Positions 1 through 7,669 of a stretch of DNA of 24,220 nt are shown here, in pieces. The translations under genes and the position numbers were made by a program. How positions within the stretch are numbered: the stretch's first letter is position 1; every line of letters begins with the position of its first letter. Origin of the DNA: Arenicella sp. Its GTDB lineage: Bacteria; Pseudomonadota; Gammaproteobacteria; Arenicellales; Arenicellaceae. The notes under the pieces were generated by a model that saw only the letters and a list, made by a program, of their open reading frames with translations, searched no databases and was not told where the DNA came from. The stretch lies in NCBI GenBank assembly GCA_016763815.1, contig JAESTB010000076.1, positions 1 through 24,220 on the forward strand, given 5' to 3'.

Positions 1-810
1 ACCGGCATGATAAAACCTGCCTTTGGTTAAGCTTTCTAGCATTTCGTCAACATCGCTTTCACTGTCGAAAGCGCTTTGATCGACGATCACTGGAGCCGCA
101 CCACCATGTTCCAAGGCCGAGCGCGTGCCAGGCGATAGCTTCGATTGCAACATCCAACCAACCTTGGCAGAACCAATAAACGAGAAGAAGTTTACTCGTT
201 GATCGCAAACCATTCGTTCAGAATCTTCGCGGCTGGTTAGCAGCGCAGTACACCAGCCTTCTGGTAGACCGGCCTCTTGTAGAATCTCGACAAACCGAAA
301 GCAAGACAATGGCGTTAGTGCCGCAGGCTTAATTAGCACTGGGCAACCAACCGCGAGTGCTGGTATGGTCTGGTGCACAATCAAGTTAAGCGGGTGGTTA
401 AACGCACTGACCGAGCAGACAACACCAATCGGTTCTCGTTGTGTGTACGCTATTCGATTAGCCGATGAGGTGGTGTGCCCCATCGGAATTTGCTCGCCTT
501 TGATTTGTGGGATGTGTTCAATCGCCAATTTAACGCCGTTGATTGCGCGAAGCACCTCAACTTTGGAATCAATGTACGGCTTGCCGCCTTCACTTGCTGC
601 AAGTTGAGTGAGCTCCTCAACTTGCTCACTCATAATGCTGATTACCCGCTCGAGTATCTCTACTCGCTGGTGAGCGGGCAACCAGTTGTCACGATTCTCA
701 ACCAAGCTGTGTGCTTTGCTAATAGCACTTTCAAGTTGCTCAGAAGTGCTGACTGGCATGCTTTTTATTAAGCTTTGGTCGAATGGGTTGTTAACCTGAA
801 TAGTACTCAT
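1..810 (-). CDS. Aldehyde dehydrogenase family protein (3' part missing at window edge)
   Basis: NAD(P)-dependent oxidation of an aldehyde to an acid or acyl product; the substrate cannot be told. The visible 270 residues are the N-terminal part of the ALDH superfamily: the FNHP motif with the cofactor-site Asn at residue 138, the KPA lysine at 161, the Rossmann segment FIGSAKVG at 211-218, and the general-base glutamate 234 in LEHGGAAP. The frame runs off the window at FYHAG, immediately before the place where the catalytic cysteine (family pattern G-Q-x-C) is expected, so catalytic competence cannot be judged here. The ATG at 810 is preceded by a GAGGT ribosome site. It lies 60 bases downstream of the ThDP enzyme on the same strand, so the two probably form one transcript. 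Family call firm, substrate unknown. Confidence 0.93.
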   Translation of the reverse strand, partial: MSTIQVNNPFDQSLIKSMPVSTSEQLESAISKAHSLVENRDNWLPAHQRVEILERVISIMSEQVEELTQLAASEGGKPYIDSKVEVLRAINGVKLAIEHIPQIKGEQIPMGHTTSSANRIAYTQREPIGVVCSVSAFNHPLNLIVHQTIPALAVGCPVLIKPAALTPLSCFRFVEILQEAGLPEGWCTALLTSREDSERMVCDQRVNFFSFIGSAKVGWMLQSKLSPGTRSALEHGGAAPVIVDQSAFDSESDVDEMLESLTKGRFYHAG

Positions 811-870
811 AGTTTGTTTTACCTCAGCCGGTTGAGCTGCTCTTGTGTATTACGGGTTAAAAATTGCGAA

Positions 871-2511
871 TTAAATAATGCACGCGCTTTCTTTGAGTAA
901 TACATTCAAGATTGAATGGTTCAACGAATAGTCGATTGGCAAATCTATGATGTGTACCCCTTTCGAGTTCAGTGCGGTATCCAAAATGCTTTGGAATTGC
1001 TCATCTGATTCAGCGCGGTAACCATGGGCACCAAAACTTTCAGCGTACATTACGAAATCAGGGTTTTTGAAATCTAAGCCGAAGTTGTCAAAGCCAACAC
1101 CCTCTTGCTTCCATTTAATCATGCCGTAAGCGCTGTCGTTGAGAATAATTACGACTAGGTCTAAGCCCATGCGAACAGCTGTCTCGATCTCTTGTGAGTT
1201 CATCATGAAGCCACCATCACCATTGATCGACACTACTTTACGATTAGGGTGAATTTGCTTTGCGGCCATGGCCGAGGGTAAGCCTGCACCCATCGTCGCC
1301 AATGCATTATCGAGCAGCATAGTATTGGGTGCGCGGCATTCATAATTCCGCGCAAACCAAATTTTGTACACGCCATTATCCAAGGTGACAATGTCTTCGT
1401 CGTCCAAATTCTGGCGTAGCAAATTGACCAAACGTTGAGGTAGCATCGGGAAGCGATCGTCTTTAAAGTACTTAGTTATATGGCTGTTTACTTTATCTTT
1501 AACACGCTTAAAGTAGCTAAAATCTCGATCCTCAGAAATCTCTATTTTCTCAGAGATTTCCCACATTGACGATGAGATATCGCCAACAACATTAAGTTGC
1601 GGAAAATAGACATCGTCGATTTGCGCCGCGAAAAAGTTTAAATGAATCACTTTTTTACCGCCTTTCTCCATAAAGAATGGTGGCTTTTCGATGACATCAT
1701 GACCAACGTTGATGATTAGGTCAGAACGTTCGATCGCACAATGTAAATAGTCGTTGGACGACAGCGCCGCAGTGCCTAAATATTGTGGGTGACGTTCATC
1801 GATTACGCCTTTGCCTAATTGTGTATTGAAGAAATAAATCCCAGTCTCATCAATAAATTTACGCAACATTTTACCGGCGAGCTTTCGGTTGGCGCCAGCG
1901 CCAATTAATAAAAGAGGTAATTTGGCATTTTGAATCATCTCAACAGCGGCATCAATTGACTTATGATCAGCGCTTGGGCGGCGGTGACCGACAACCTCAA
2001 AAAGGCTTGCGTTAGTCTCTTCTTCCGCGATGTCTTCTGGCAGTTCTAAGTAGGCTGCACCAGGTCGTTCTTCCATCGCAATTCTAAACGCGTCACGCAC
2101 CATTGCGGGTACATTATTACCATCAACGATCTGCTCAGAGTACTTAGTAATTGGTTTCATAAGTCCGACCACATCAACGATTTGGAATCGGCCTTGCTTG
2201 CTCTTACGAATCGGTTTTTGGCCCGCTAACATGATCATCGGCATCGCGCCTAACTGCGCGTAAGCGGCTGATGTTACAAAGTTTGTTGCGCCTGGGCCTA
2301 AGGTTGACAGGCATACTCCTGGTTTGCCAGTGAGGCGGCCGTAGGTGGCCGCCATGAAGCCAGCGGCTTGTTCGTGGCGGGTTAGAATTAACCTGATTGA
2401 CGAGCCTTGAAGAGAATCTAAAAAATCTAAATTTTCTTCACCAGGTATGCCATAGATATATTCTACACCTTCATTTTCTAATGCTTTTACGAACAGGTCT
2501 GAAGTCTTCAT
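871..2511 (-). CDS. Acetolactate synthase-like ThDP-dependent enzyme (large subunit type)
   Basis: A 546-residue thiamine-diphosphate enzyme of the acetohydroxyacid synthase/AlsS group, expected to condense two pyruvates to acetolactate in the cytosol. Seen: the ThDP-activating glutamate E47 in TRHEQAAGFMA, a central domain, and the ThDP/Mg motif from GDGG (431-434) to LND (Asn 458). The stretch DLIINVGHDVIEKPP replaces the FAD-contact region of biosynthetic IlvB/IlvI enzymes, and no small regulatory subunit lies nearby; both suggest a catabolic AlsS-like type. The ATG at 2511 follows an AGAGGG ribosome site. It is followed by an aldehyde dehydrogenase on the same strand, so decarboxylation of another 2-oxo acid feeding that dehydrogenase is a real alternative. 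Superfamily certain, exact reaction inferred. Confidence 0.88.
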   Translation of the reverse strand: MKTSDLFVKALENEGVEYIYGIPGEENLDFLDSLQGSSIRLILTRHEQAAGFMAATYGRLTGKPGVCLSTLGPGATNFVTSAAYAQLGAMPMIMLAGQKPIRKSKQGRFQIVDVVGLMKPITKYSEQIVDGNNVPAMVRDAFRIAMEERPGAAYLELPEDIAEEETNASLFEVVGHRRPSADHKSIDAAVEMIQNAKLPLLLIGAGANRKLAGKMLRKFIDETGIYFFNTQLGKGVIDERHPQYLGTAALSSNDYLHCAIERSDLIINVGHDVIEKPPFFMEKGGKKVIHLNFFAAQIDDVYFPQLNVVGDISSSMWEISEKIEISEDRDFSYFKRVKDKVNSHITKYFKDDRFPMLPQRLVNLLRQNLDDEDIVTLDNGVYKIWFARNYECRAPNTMLLDNALATMGAGLPSAMAAKQIHPNRKVVSINGDGGFMMNSQEIETAVRMGLDLVVIILNDSAYGMIKWKQEGVGFDNFGLDFKNPDFVMYAESFGAHGYRAESDEQFQSILDTALNSKGVHIIDLPIDYSLNHSILNVLLKESACII

Positions 2512-2851
2512 TAATTACCCTCTGATGAGTAGTGCATTTATTATTTTCTAAGCTTCAACGGCTACCGATTTATTGTCAGTCAAAGCCTAAAAAGCGACAC
2601 TTTGTGTGTGCATGAGTAGCCCTTAGTCTAGGCGTGTTTAGAGTAAAACTTGTTTGCCCTAACTATGCAATAGAACAAAAGGATTATAGACATTAGGTGT
2701 ATATGCCAGTAAAAAGGGTTTATTGTTCGATGAGTCTAACGGCAATAAGGGTGAATCTAGGGGCGTCAATCAATGAGCGGCTTAGCCTTTTAAAGATTAT
2801 CACGGCTCTCGCAAAGAGCTATTCATACTAAAAAGATGGTTTACACACAAG
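2512..2851. other. Divergent intergenic region, ThDP enzyme / gdhA
   Basis: These 340 bases separate two divergent genes and must hold both promoters. I see no convincing -35/-10 pair. A small hairpin GCTCT-CGCAA-AGAGC lies at 2805-2819, about 32 bases ahead of gdhA. No coding potential is apparent. Confidence 0.5.
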
Positions 2852-4225
2852 GTGATGAAATTGACAACAAACAACGTCAGAGAAGAATTAGAAGAGTTTA
2901 TGATCGGCTTAAAACGCCGCAATCCAGGGGAAACTGAATTTCAACAAGCGGTAGAAGAAGTAGCGGCCACTATTATTCCTTTTATCCACGACAAACCAAA
3001 ATACACACAGGCTAGAATTTTGGAGCGTATGAGTGAGCCTGACCGCATGATCACTTTCCGCGTAGCATGGGAAGACGACGATGGTAACGTACGAGTCAAT
3101 CGCGGCTATCGTGTGCAATGTAATAATGCCATTGGCCCTTACAAAGGCGGCATTCGATTCCATAAGAGTGTCACACCCAGCATCTTGAAGTTTTTAGCCT
3201 TTGAACAGACGTTTAAGAATAGCTTGACTGGCCTGCCAATGGGCGGTGGTAAAGGTGGTGCTGACTTCAATCCTCAAGGTAAATCAGACCGTGAAGTGAT
3301 GCATTTTTGCCAAGCTTTTATGACTGAGTTGTATCGACACATCGGGCCATTCACCGACGTGCCGGCGGGCGATATTGGTGTTGGCGCGCGTGAAGTAAGT
3401 TATATGTTTGGTCAGTACAAGCGTATCCGAAATGAGTTTGTTGGTGTGCTAACTGGCAAGGGCTTAGAGTTCGGTGGTAGCGAAATCCGCACAGAAGCGA
3501 CTGGCTACGGCTGTGTGTACATGATGGAAGACATGATGAATCACCATAGCCATAAGCTCGATGGCAAAGTAGCTATCGTCTCGGGCTCTGGAAACGTGGC
3601 GCAGTATACCTGTGAAAAGGCGACTGAGTTAGGCGTTAAGGTTGTGACCATGTCTGATTCGTCCGGTTACATCCATGATCCTGACGGTATCACTGCTGAG
3701 AAACTGGCTTTCGTAAAAGAGCTTAAGGGTGGCCGTCGCGGTCGTATTTCTGAGTACGCTGAGAAATACGGTTGTGAGTATCACCAAGGCAAAGCCCCGT
3801 GGGAAGTAAAAGCTGATTTGGCTTTTCCATGTGCAACACAAAATGAGATAACCTTAGACGACGCCAAGATGTTGATTGCAAACGGCGTGATGGCGGTTTG
3901 CGAAGGCGCGAATATGCCTACCTATAAAGATGGTATCGACGCGTTATTACACGCTGGGGTACTATTTGGCCCAAGCAAAGCGGCTAATGCCGGTGGAGTT
4001 GCCGTATCCGGTTTGGAGATGAGCCAGAATAGTATGCGTTTGTCATGGGATCGCGAGGAGATGGACCAACGCTTACGCAAAATCATGTCTGGAATTCACG
4101 CAAGCTGTGTTAAGCACGGCAGCGGTCTGCATGAAACGACGGACCAAGTTGACTATGTTAAAGGCGCGAATATCGCAGGTTTTATCAAAGTTGCTGATGC
4201 TATGTTGGCCTACGGCGTGATGTAA
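2852..4225 (+). CDS. gdhA: NADP-specific glutamate dehydrogenase
   Basis: Reductive amination of 2-oxoglutarate to glutamate (ammonium assimilation), cytosolic, expected hexamer. The 457-residue length is normal for the small hexameric NADP class. Visible landmarks: the substrate-site GPYKGGIRF (95-103), catalytic lysine K134 in GLPMGGGKGG, PAGDIGVGAREV (171-182), and the dinucleotide-fold motif GSGNVA (245-250). The C-terminus ends with the typical NIAGFIKVADAMLAYGVM. The frame opens with GTG (2852) followed directly by ATG (2855); either may be used, and neither has a well-spaced Shine-Dalgarno (AAGG at 2849-2852 is too close). The gene stands alone, divergent from the acetolactate-synthase-like gene, and is closed by a terminator hairpin. 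Confidence 0.97.
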   Translation: MMKLTTNNVREELEEFMIGLKRRNPGETEFQQAVEEVAATIIPFIHDKPKYTQARILERMSEPDRMITFRVAWEDDDGNVRVNRGYRVQCNNAIGPYKGGIRFHKSVTPSILKFLAFEQTFKNSLTGLPMGGGKGGADFNPQGKSDREVMHFCQAFMTELYRHIGPFTDVPAGDIGVGAREVSYMFGQYKRIRNEFVGVLTGKGLEFGGSEIRTEATGYGCVYMMEDMMNHHSHKLDGKVAIVSGSGNVAQYTCEKATELGVKVVTMSDSSGYIHDPDGITAEKLAFVKELKGGRRGRISEYAEKYGCEYHQGKAPWEVKADLAFPCATQNEITLDDAKMLIANGVMAVCEGANMPTYKDGIDALLHAGVLFGPSKAANAGGVAVSGLEMSQNSMRLSWDREEMDQRLRKIMSGIHASCVKHGSGLHETTDQVDYVKGANIAGFIKVADAMLAYGVM

Positions 4226-4252
4226 ACTCGTTCAAACTTTTAGGTAGAAGGG

Positions 4253-4288
4253 AAGGGGTCGCTCTAGAAATAGCGCTGCCCCTTTTTT
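4253..4288 (+). terminator. Rho-independent terminator of gdhA
   Basis: A GC-rich hairpin 28 bases after the gdhA stop: AAGGGG at 4253-4258 pairs with CCCCTT, and an inner CGCT pairs with AGCG across a short loop, with a small asymmetric bulge. A run of six T follows. Confidence 0.75.
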
Positions 4289-4693
4289 ATAGGCCGAGTT
4301 TTCAAACAAGAGATGACAATCAATCGCGCTAACCAGACGTAGTGGCGCGCGCGTTCATTTTACAACGGCGATCGAGAATCGTCAGCGCCGAGGAATCTTT
4401 ACCAACTCGAATTTTCGTATTGCGGATTCTTACTGTGCTGCGGTTAGTTTTAAATATCTTGCTAATTTCGAGTAAAAAACCAAAGCTAGCTCAACGCTTA
4501 TTAAGCGCAACAACAACACTGAAACTTATCTCTAAAGAATATAAAGGTGCTATTGTTGCTCAATAGCATCGACACTTGGAACGCTAATCAGAACTTGCCT
4601 TGCTGACGGTTCTGATCAAAACTAGCTGCCCTCATGGGCGCTAAATCCTTTCAGACATTCAAATAATTCCGGCGTTAGTACGCCAAAAAAATC
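4289..4693. other. Intergenic region rich in hairpins
   Basis: There is no convincing gene in these 405 bases. An open frame at 4342-4566 (GTG start) has no ribosome site and no family resemblance. The right half contains four inverted repeats in 200 bases: CGCTT-ATT-AAGCG (4495-4507), a stem of about 10 bp at 4546-4570, an 8-bp stem at 4587-4616, and GGCGT-TAGT-ACGCC (4671-4684) directly ahead of the lipoprotein start. Only the 4546-4570 stem is stronger than chance would readily give. Confidence 0.5.
4546..4570. repeat. Inverted repeat (hairpin), 10-bp stem
   Basis: GGTGCTATTG at 4546-4555 pairs with CAATAGCATC at 4561-4570 (one G-U pair) over a five-base loop. No T-run follows, so it is not a standard terminator. 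Confidence 0.55.
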
Positions 4694-5275
4694 ATGACTA
4701 TTGATACAAAGACTCTTTCTTTCAAGATGGTATTTACTGTCTTTTGTGCAATCACACTTACAGCTTGTGGTGGGGGTAGTTCCAGTTCAGGAGGCGCACC
4801 GGCACCAGTACTACCATCCTTCACGTTATTCACTACTGGTTTATATAACGGAGATTTGAATTTAGCCTTCGAGGGAAAAAATATTGTAGACACTAGCGAT
4901 GAGCCCACGAGAATGGTTGTCGAAGTGTTGGGTGTTGTTGCCGGTAGCCAACAAGTGCGTATTGCATTTGCTCAATTTTCAGGCACATCTAGCATTGGGC
5001 CTGATGGGGGATTTAGTATACCTACAGGGCTTTTCCCGATAAGGATTCGTGGCCGGAATAACCAAGTGATTTCGACCTGTCGTGGTGAATTTCTGTTTGA
5101 CGGAACATTTTCTGGCAACACGGTATCGGGTAACGTTACGACGTTAATGTCATTCACCTGTGACCGACCGGACTTTGGCCCTCTTACTGCGACGGGCACA
5201 TTCGAAGCGAGCCAAGGTGCTTCTAAATTAGCCGGTTTTGGTCGAGACATAACTGTTGAAGCACTGAACTACTAA
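4694..5275 (+). CDS. Small outer-membrane-type lipoprotein, function unknown
   Basis: A 193-residue secreted lipoprotein. Residues 1-24 form a signal peptide with a lipobox LTAC at 22-25; the mature protein begins Cys25-GGGSSSSGG, a low-complexity linker common in gammaproteobacterial lipoproteins. Aspartate is absent from position +2, consistent with outer-membrane sorting. The rest, from about residue 38, looks like an all-beta domain of roughly 150 residues (many G, T, V, F alternations, two cysteines) with no family I recognise. The ATG at 4694 follows A6 and a GGCGT/ACGCC hairpin and has no clear Shine-Dalgarno; a second ATG at 4727 would leave only a short signal sequence. It is monocistronic as far as can be seen. 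Confidence 0.8.
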   Translation: MTIDTKTLSFKMVFTVFCAITLTACGGGSSSSGGAPAPVLPSFTLFTTGLYNGDLNLAFEGKNIVDTSDEPTRMVVEVLGVVAGSQQVRIAFAQFSGTSSIGPDGGFSIPTGLFPIRIRGRNNQVISTCRGEFLFDGTFSGNTVSGNVTTLMSFTCDRPDFGPLTATGTFEASQGASKLAGFGRDITVEALNY

Positions 5276-5312
5276 GAAAAAATAGAGTTAGCAAAAAATT
5301 GGCCTTCGCTGA

Positions 5313-5342
5313 AGCACTGCAAGTAAATATGTGAGCAGTGCT
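5313..5342. repeat. Inverted repeat after lipoprotein gene
   Basis: AGCACTGC (5313-5320) and GCAGTGCT (5335-5342) form a perfect 8-bp stem with a 14-base loop. There is no T-run. The geometry equals that of ATCAGAAC/GTTCTGAT at 4587-4616 on the other side of the lipoprotein gene, but 8-bp stems of this kind are expected several times by chance in a window of this size. Confidence 0.35.
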
Positions 5343-5426
5343 GTTAAAGAATGGCGTGGCTGATTGTTGGCTATACGTCGATATCGCATCGAAGTATAAA
5401 TTGTTAAATATATTTGGGAATCAAAA

Positions 5427-5963
5427 ATGCATAATGAAATTATAGAATTTTGGTTTATTGAAATTGATAAAGTTCAACGATTTAAAAAGGATGAGCGTTT
5501 TGATGAGTTAATTCGATCAAGGTTTAGCGAAATCCATACTCAAGCGTCTAAATGCGAATTATTTTCTTGGCGCTCGACAGCCCTCGGTTGCCTAGCTGAA
5601 GTTATTGTACTCGACCAATTTTCAAGAAATATGTATCGTGGCAAGGCAGAGTCGTTTGTTCATGACTCTCTCGCGTTATCACTGGCGCAGTCGGCAATAT
5701 CGAAAGGGCTTGATTTAGAGTTAACGTCGGAACAAAAGAGTTTTCTATATATGCCATTTATGCATAGTGAATCGCTAATAATTCATGGGCAAGCGATGAC
5801 TTTATTTACTAATCTTGGTATCGAATCAAACTTGAATTTTGAAATCAAACATAAATCGATCATTGAGCGATTTGGCCGGTATCCACATAGAAATAAGATC
5901 TTGGGTCGCGCCTCAAGCAGTGAGGAAAATAGTTTCTTATTACAACCCGGGTCTGGCTTTTAA
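5427..5963 (+). CDS. DUF924 family protein
   Basis: A 178-residue soluble, mostly helical protein of the DUF924 family (TPR-like fold). Family marks visible: the opening IIEFWF, the central LAEVIVLDQFSRNMYRG (about 69-85), LYMPFMHSES (about 110-119), the FGRYPHRNKILGR block (about 150-162) and a C-terminal QPGSGF close to the family's usual QPGSSF ending. Length is normal, so it looks intact. The ATG at 5427 has a GGGA element about eight bases upstream. The biochemical function of the family is not known to me. Base composition is visibly more AT-rich than in gdhA or petABC. Confidence 0.92.
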   Translation: MHNEIIEFWFIEIDKVQRFKKDERFDELIRSRFSEIHTQASKCELFSWRSTALGCLAEVIVLDQFSRNMYRGKAESFVHDSLALSLAQSAISKGLDLELTSEQKSFLYMPFMHSESLIIHGQAMTLFTNLGIESNLNFEIKHKSIIERFGRYPHRNKILGRASSSEENSFLLQPGSGF

Positions 5964-6148
5964 CTTATAGCCGGAGTAGGTTTTGTCCCTTTTTTATTTC
6001 GTAATTGTCAGCTAAGGCCAATGAATAACAAAAATAACTCAGAGATACAATCATAGCTAGAGAAAATTAGCGGCTCTGTAATTGTGTTCTTCGAAATTGA
6101 ATTTGAACAGTTTATGGATTAAGTCCCGGCATCTGCCTTTCTGTTTGG
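5964..6148. other. Intergenic, left flank of RAYT remnant
   Basis: AT-rich sequence without a recognisable gene. A T6 run at about 5990 follows the DUF924 gene but has no clear hairpin before it. Together with the pseudogene and the next 260 bases this makes a gene-free stretch of about 690 bases. Confidence 0.4.
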
Positions 6149-6390
6149 TCATCTAATCATGGTAGCGAAAGGTCGGAGCACACCTTTGGCACTACAATGA
6201 CAATGATTATTCATGACCGCGTACGCACATAGCTGTATGGCGAAGACGCCGGAGTTGTGATGAAGTTTGTCTTGTAGCCATGCTCGGTGATGCTCGTAGT
6301 CATTGCCAGAGTCATGATCAAGGAAAGCACGTCGCACATATAGTAAGGCGTAACCGCCCGCGAAATAATGCTCTTTCTAGGTTGATGCAT
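6149..6390 (-). pseudogene. RAYT (REP-associated Y1 transposase) remnant, copy 1
   Basis: The N-terminal part of a TnpA-REP/Y1 transposase gene. From an ATG at 6390 one frame reads MHQPRKSIISRAVTPYY, the usual start of this family. After a small deletion that removes the expected H-x-x-S-R-C segment, the adjacent frame continues VRRAFLDHDSGNDYEHHRAWLQDKLHHNSGVFAIQLCAYAVMNNH. The metal-binding HUH site (family N-H-Y-H) appears as NNHCH and the frame ends about 16 residues later, well short of the catalytic tyrosine region. It therefore carries a frameshift and a 3' truncation and cannot be functional. A related remnant lies at 10889-11042 in the same orientation; 98 aligned bases share 84 identities by my count. 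Confidence 0.85.
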
Positions 6391-6650
6391 ATTCGTTGCT
6401 CTAGTAGTTGTGTTGGTAATCTAACCCTGTTCTTCCTGAACAAATTCAGTTTTGTATTTGTGTTGACGAAATGTAATGCTCTAACGATGGGTGAGTACTC
6501 GCTTTTTCTACAAAGCGAGGAATAATTTACATTTGTCCATTACTGTGCTTTACTTTCGCAAGAGCAGAGATGCTCAGCAAAGTCGGACTGATCACTATAT
6601 CGACACTCCTTGCGATTCAATAAACTGGACAATATTCATGATGGAGTACA
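6391..6650. other. Intergenic upstream of secreted protein
   Basis: There is no supported gene; an open frame across 6280-6525 is antisense to the transposase remnant. It contains a perfect 8-bp hairpin CTCGCTTT (6498-6505) / AAAGCGAG (6512-6519) with a six-base loop and no following T-run. Confidence 0.4.
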
Positions 6651-7076
6651 ATGAATTTAATCGCTGACATTTTACGCCTACTGACCTTGATGGTATTGTT
6701 ATTCTTGCACAGTGACATTGCGTTATCAGAGGCTGATCAGCCACATGCGCCTGGAATTATTATCTCGATTGACGCTAGGAATGAAGTTCGAGAAGCCCAT
6801 ATCTTGCGTACTCTCTATTACACGCTACCCGAAAATTTTCACTATTGTCTAGACAAGTCTCCTGGAGAAATCTCCTACTGTAGTGATGAAAATTTAGATC
6901 AGTTAAATCGACAATTACTCGATGCGATGTTGATGCAATATTGTAGAACTGTCGAGCTCTATCCTGAGTGGGAAGGCAAAGCTCCAAATTACAAACTGAA
7001 AAACAATATTCGAGGATATGCAATTAACTTTCCGACAATGGTGCAGCGACTCGTGAACGTATGTCCTGAGTTTTAA
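6651..7076 (+). CDS. Small secreted protein, function unknown
   Basis: 141 residues. The first 26 look like a Sec signal peptide (hydrophobic LLTLMVLLFL, probable cleavage after ALS). The mature part of about 115 residues carries four cysteines (YCL, YCS, YCR, VCP), suggesting two disulfides in the periplasm or outside the cell. No domain is recognised. The ATG at 6651 follows GGAG with a five-base spacer, a good ribosome site, which supports a real gene. It lies just downstream of the first transposase remnant and 62 bases before another small exported protein in the same direction, so it belongs to the same accessory island. Confidence 0.7.
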   Translation: MNLIADILRLLTLMVLLFLHSDIALSEADQPHAPGIIISIDARNEVREAHILRTLYYTLPENFHYCLDKSPGEISYCSDENLDQLNRQLLDAMLMQYCRTVELYPEWEGKAPNYKLKNNIRGYAINFPTMVQRLVNVCPEF

Positions 7077-7138
7077 TAAGCAATTATCCGAATAACAATA
7101 TAGTTATTCACATTAAGTCAAAAAAAGTGCCAATAGTA

Positions 7139-7360
7139 ATGAAGAAAACAGCAAAGATAAGTCCGGTAGCAGTGGCATTATTGTTGGCCAGCAATACATC
7201 AATGGCAAACGCCCTTCTCGAAATTGAGTGCGAAGGATCCAGACACCTATCCTGTTGTGCGGCAATTTCAGACTCACATGGCAGCAATGCACATTGGTAC
7301 TCTTGGGGAAAGTCCAAGGGGTACTTCGATGCTAGCGTCGCTATAGGTAACTTCCGATAA
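7139..7360 (+). CDS. Very small secreted protein, function unknown
   Basis: I prefer the ATG at 7139 (73 residues) over the GTG at 7127 because MKKTAKISPVAVALLLASNTSMANA then forms a clean signal peptide with an A-x-A-type cleavage site near residue 25. Only about 48 mature residues remain, with three cysteines (ECE, SCCAA) and a glycine/aromatic-rich end. No family is recognised. There is no strong Shine-Dalgarno, so it could be a truncated gene rather than a complete one. It follows the four-cysteine secreted protein in the same direction. Confidence 0.5.
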   Translation: MKKTAKISPVAVALLLASNTSMANALLEIECEGSRHLSCCAAISDSHGSNAHWYSWGKSKGYFDASVAIGNFR

Positions 7361-7669
7361 ATTCTAATGTTTTGTTAAAAAATCGAGCAATAACTCTTTA
7401 TTACACTCAAGTTTTACTTCAATCATGAACATGTCAGCTATTTTATTTTTGCACTGGAGTTATGCTGGAATCTAAAACAAAAGTTCCGGCGATAAGTAAA
7501 ACAATTATTACGACCTAAAAAGTAGAGAATACACCCGAACAAAAACCAATGATCATTTCGGGTTACACTGTTCGTATAGATAGGTTGAATAATAACGCTG
7601 CAAAAACGGAAGACGTGATCCCTGTCCAGTCATTTTTTTGAACGAGGGCTTCACAATAAGAGGGTAGAG
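7361..7669. other. Intergenic upstream of AraC-type regulator
   Basis: 309 AT-rich bases that should hold the promoter of the regulator. A short inverted pair CCCGAA / TTCGGG flanks about 7533-7565. I see no consensus promoter and no gene. Confidence 0.4.

Noticed and set aside
365..771. Plus-strand open frames of 80 and 98 codons
   Set aside because: They lie antisense within the aldehyde dehydrogenase gene, whose frame matches a known family throughout.
4342..4566. 74-codon frame with GTG start
   Set aside because: No ribosome site, no family resemblance, and its end lies inside a hairpin; treated as chance.
6280..6525. 81-codon plus-strand frame
   Set aside because: Overlaps the transposase remnant in antisense and has no recognisable features.
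7090..7109. GAATAAC/GTTATTC inverted repeat after the 141-residue secreted protein
   Set aside because: A 7-bp AT-rich stem without a T-run is expected many times by chance in 24 kb; not called a terminator.
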